A stretch of DNA of 6,416 nucleotides from Deltaproteobacteria bacterium (GTDB lineage Bacteria; Desulfobacterota; Desulfobulbia; Desulfobulbales; VMSU01), in the NCBI GenBank assembly GCA_024274995.1, contig JAJSAA010000202.1, forward strand, positions 1-6,416, given 5' to 3'. Positions 5,166 through 6,416 of the stretch are shown one piece after another (the stretch's first letter is position 1; the number at the start of each line of letters is the position of its first letter). A program made the translations under genes and the position numbers. The notes below the pieces were generated by a model. The model was not told the DNA's origin, did no database searches, and worked only from the letters and a program-made list of their open reading frames with translations.

Positions 5166-6170
5166 ATGAACCACAGTATGCGGGCCATGGTGCTGAAAGA
5201 GCCGGGCGGCGGTCTGGAGTTGTTGCATCTGCCGCGGCCGGAGGCGGGTGAAGGTCAGTTTCTAATCCAGGTTGAGTGCTGCGGGGTCTGCCGGACTGAT
5301 CTCCATATAGTTGACGGCGATCTACACGAGCCATGCTTACCGTTGATACCTGGTCATGAAATTGTCGGCCGGGTAGCGGCGGTGGGCAGTGGGCTTGACT
5401 CAACCTGGCTAGGCCGCCGGGTGGGGGTGCCCTGGCTGGGCGGAGTCTGCGGCCATTGCGGTTTTTGCGTCAGCGGCCGGGAGAATCTCTGTGATGAGCC
5501 TCGGTTTACCGGCTACCAGATTAATGGCGGTTATGCCGAATACACCGTGGCCGCGGCCGGCTTCTGTCTGCCCATGCCTGCGGCCTATGATGCCGTTCAT
5601 GCCGCGCCGCTGCTCTGCGCCGGTCTCATTGGCTTTCGTTCTCTGCGCATGAGCGGTGAGGCGCGGCGGCTGGGGCTGTATGGCTTTGGGGCCGCAGCCC
5701 ATATAATTACTCAAGTGGCCATAGCTCAGGGCCGCCAGGTTTATGCATTTACCCGGCCAGGAGATGAACGCGGTCAGCAATTCGCCCGGCGGCTGGGGGC
5801 GGTCTGGGCGGGTGGCTCTGATGAACTGCCCCCCGTGGAATTGGAGGCGGCGATTATCTTTGCCCCTGTCGGACATTTAGTGCCCCAGGCCCTGCGAACT
5901 CTTGAAAAGGGAGGCGTGGTGGTCTGTGCCGGAATTTATATGAGTGATATTCCCGCCTTTTCCTATCAGCTGCTGTGGGGTGAACGGCGGATCTGCTCTG
6001 TGGCTAATCTCACCAGGGACGACGGCCGGGAGTTTTTTGATTTTATCGACCGTCATTTAGTTAAAACCGAGGTCAAAACTTATCCCTTGAGCGCCGCCAA
6101 TGAGGCGCTTACCGATCTGCGCCAGGGCCGGATTAAGGGGGCGGCTGTTTTAACGGTCAGGAGCAGTTGA
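5166..6170 (+). CDS. Zinc-dependent alcohol dehydrogenase family protein
   Basis: This 334-residue medium-chain dehydrogenase/reductase has an N-terminal GroES-like zinc domain and a C-terminal Rossmann domain. Catalytic zinc ligands are Cys42 (CGVCRTD), His64 with Glu65 (PGHE) and Cys151 (PLLCAG). Structural zinc ligands are Cys95, Cys98, Cys101 and Cys109. The nucleotide-binding loop is LGLYGFGAAAH (about 169-179). The CRTD, PLLCAGLIGFRSL and GFG-A-AH signatures match the subfamily annotated as 'zinc-binding alcohol dehydrogenase family protein' (TIGR02822-type), whose substrate is not firmly known. Oxidation of an alcohol or reduction of an aldehyde with NAD(P) is the expected chemistry. 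I chose the ATG at 5166 because GGAG lies 8 bases upstream; the in-frame TTG at 5160 is too close to it. There is no obvious operon partner: it is divergent from ssb and convergent with the next gene, so it is probably monocistronic. Confidence 0.93.
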   Translation: MNHSMRAMVLKEPGGGLELLHLPRPEAGEGQFLIQVECCGVCRTDLHIVDGDLHEPCLPLIPGHEIVGRVAAVGSGLDSTWLGRRVGVPWLGGVCGHCGFCVSGRENLCDEPRFTGYQINGGYAEYTVAAAGFCLPMPAAYDAVHAAPLLCAGLIGFRSLRMSGEARRLGLYGFGAAAHIITQVAIAQGRQVYAFTRPGDERGQQFARRLGAVWAGGSDELPPVELEAAIIFAPVGHLVPQALRTLEKGGVVVCAGIYMSDIPAFSYQLLWGERRICSVANLTRDDGREFFDFIDRHLVKTEVKTYPLSAANEALTDLRQGRIKGAAVLTVRSS

Positions 6171-6176
6171 ACAGTT

Positions 6177-6201
6177 GTAACCTGCTGTTTGGTATGGTTA
6201 C
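6177..6201. terminator. Weak inverted repeat between convergent genes
   Basis: GTAACC (6177-6182) and GGTTAC (6196-6201) are perfectly complementary and extendable by two G-T pairs, with a 13-base loop, in the 34-bp gap between two convergent genes. The location suits a shared terminator, but the stem is short and there is no T-tract on either side, so the call is weak. Confidence 0.25.
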
Positions 6202-6204
6202 GGA

Positions 6205-6416
6205 TTAACAGGCGGTTATAAAATTTTTCCGGATAAAATCGCGGCAGGCCTCAAGGTCTTTTAAGGACTGTAGGCGGGCGGCCAGCCGGTGGCCGAATTT
6301 CAGGTTGGTACTGAAATGCCAGGTGAATTCTTTTATCCGCCCTATGGCCATGCGGGGCGGGAAAAAATTTATGATTTCATTAAACAACTCTTCATAGGTA
6401 CGGAGCAGAAACTCCG
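6205..6416 (-). CDS. C-terminal part of a probable tRNA-dihydrouridine synthase (5' end outside window)
   Basis: The last 69 residues of a minus-strand gene run off the right edge. The frame stays open from the window end down to the TAA at 6205-6207. The segment RMAIGRIKEFTWHFSTNLKF, followed by GHRLAARLQ and a helical end DLEACRDFIRKNF, resembles the C-terminal helical domain of some Dus-family proteins, where it binds the tRNA. These enzymes are FMN proteins that reduce uridine in the tRNA D-loop. The catalytic barrel and its active-site Cys lie outside the window, so the name rests on a family impression from the tail alone. An in-frame TTG at 6387 should not be taken as the start, because the coding frame continues upstream with good amino-acid character (EFLLRTYEEL). 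Confidence 0.45.
   Translation of the reverse strand, partial: EFLLRTYEELFNEIINFFPPRMAIGRIKEFTWHFSTNLKFGHRLAARLQSLKDLEACRDFIRKNFITAC

Noticed and set aside
5409..5876. Long open frame on the minus strand inside the dehydrogenase gene (155 codons)
   Set aside because: It is antisense to a complete, motif-bearing dehydrogenase and its translation has no recognisable domain. GC-rich codons of the real gene explain the openness.
1..6416. Mobile element, phage, CRISPR, tRNA or rRNA content
   Set aside because: I looked for transposase-like proteins, terminal inverted repeats, regularly spaced direct repeats and tRNA-like cloverleafs on both strands and found none.

Overview
The window is ordinary chromosomal sequence from what looks like an anaerobic or microaerophilic bacterium. 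A rubredoxin, a C_GCAxxG_C_C-type putative redox protein and a MerA-like flavoprotein paired with a TVP38-type membrane protein suggest a Desulfobacterota (delta-proteobacterial) or similar lineage. That assignment is inferred from gene content and protein flavour, not from any marker I could test. G+C is moderately high in most genes and visibly lower in the gene at 1541-2092.

Layout from left to right: the 3' part of clpB (1-1466, +); a short intergenic palindrome and an A-rich tract; a cysteine-rich putative redox protein (1541-2092, +) whose stop interlocks with that of a convergent rubredoxin gene (2087-2245, -). Head-to-head with rubredoxin, 60 bp away, begins a two-gene unit: a VTT/TVP38-TMEM64 membrane protein (2306-3004, +) and a mercuric-reductase-like FAD disulfide oxidoreductase (3044-4516, +). 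Convergent with that unit is a stand-alone ssb (4599-5003, -). A 162-bp divergent region with several small repeats separates ssb from a zinc-dependent alcohol dehydrogenase family protein (5166-6170, +). The window ends in the 3' part of a convergent gene (6205-6416, -), tentatively a tRNA-dihydrouridine synthase.

Functionally, the middle of the window (1541-4516) is a cluster of thiol, iron and flavin redox proteins. The rest is housekeeping: protein disaggregation, single-stranded DNA protection, possibly tRNA modification, and an alcohol/aldehyde oxidoreductase. I see no CRISPR array, phage, transposase, tRNA or rRNA. The most interesting observation is that the membrane-protein and flavoprotein genes lie in the same reading frame, separated by one TAA and 13 sense codons, so the locus looks like a split or incipient two-domain fusion. 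The flavoprotein also ends in an unusual cysteine cluster.
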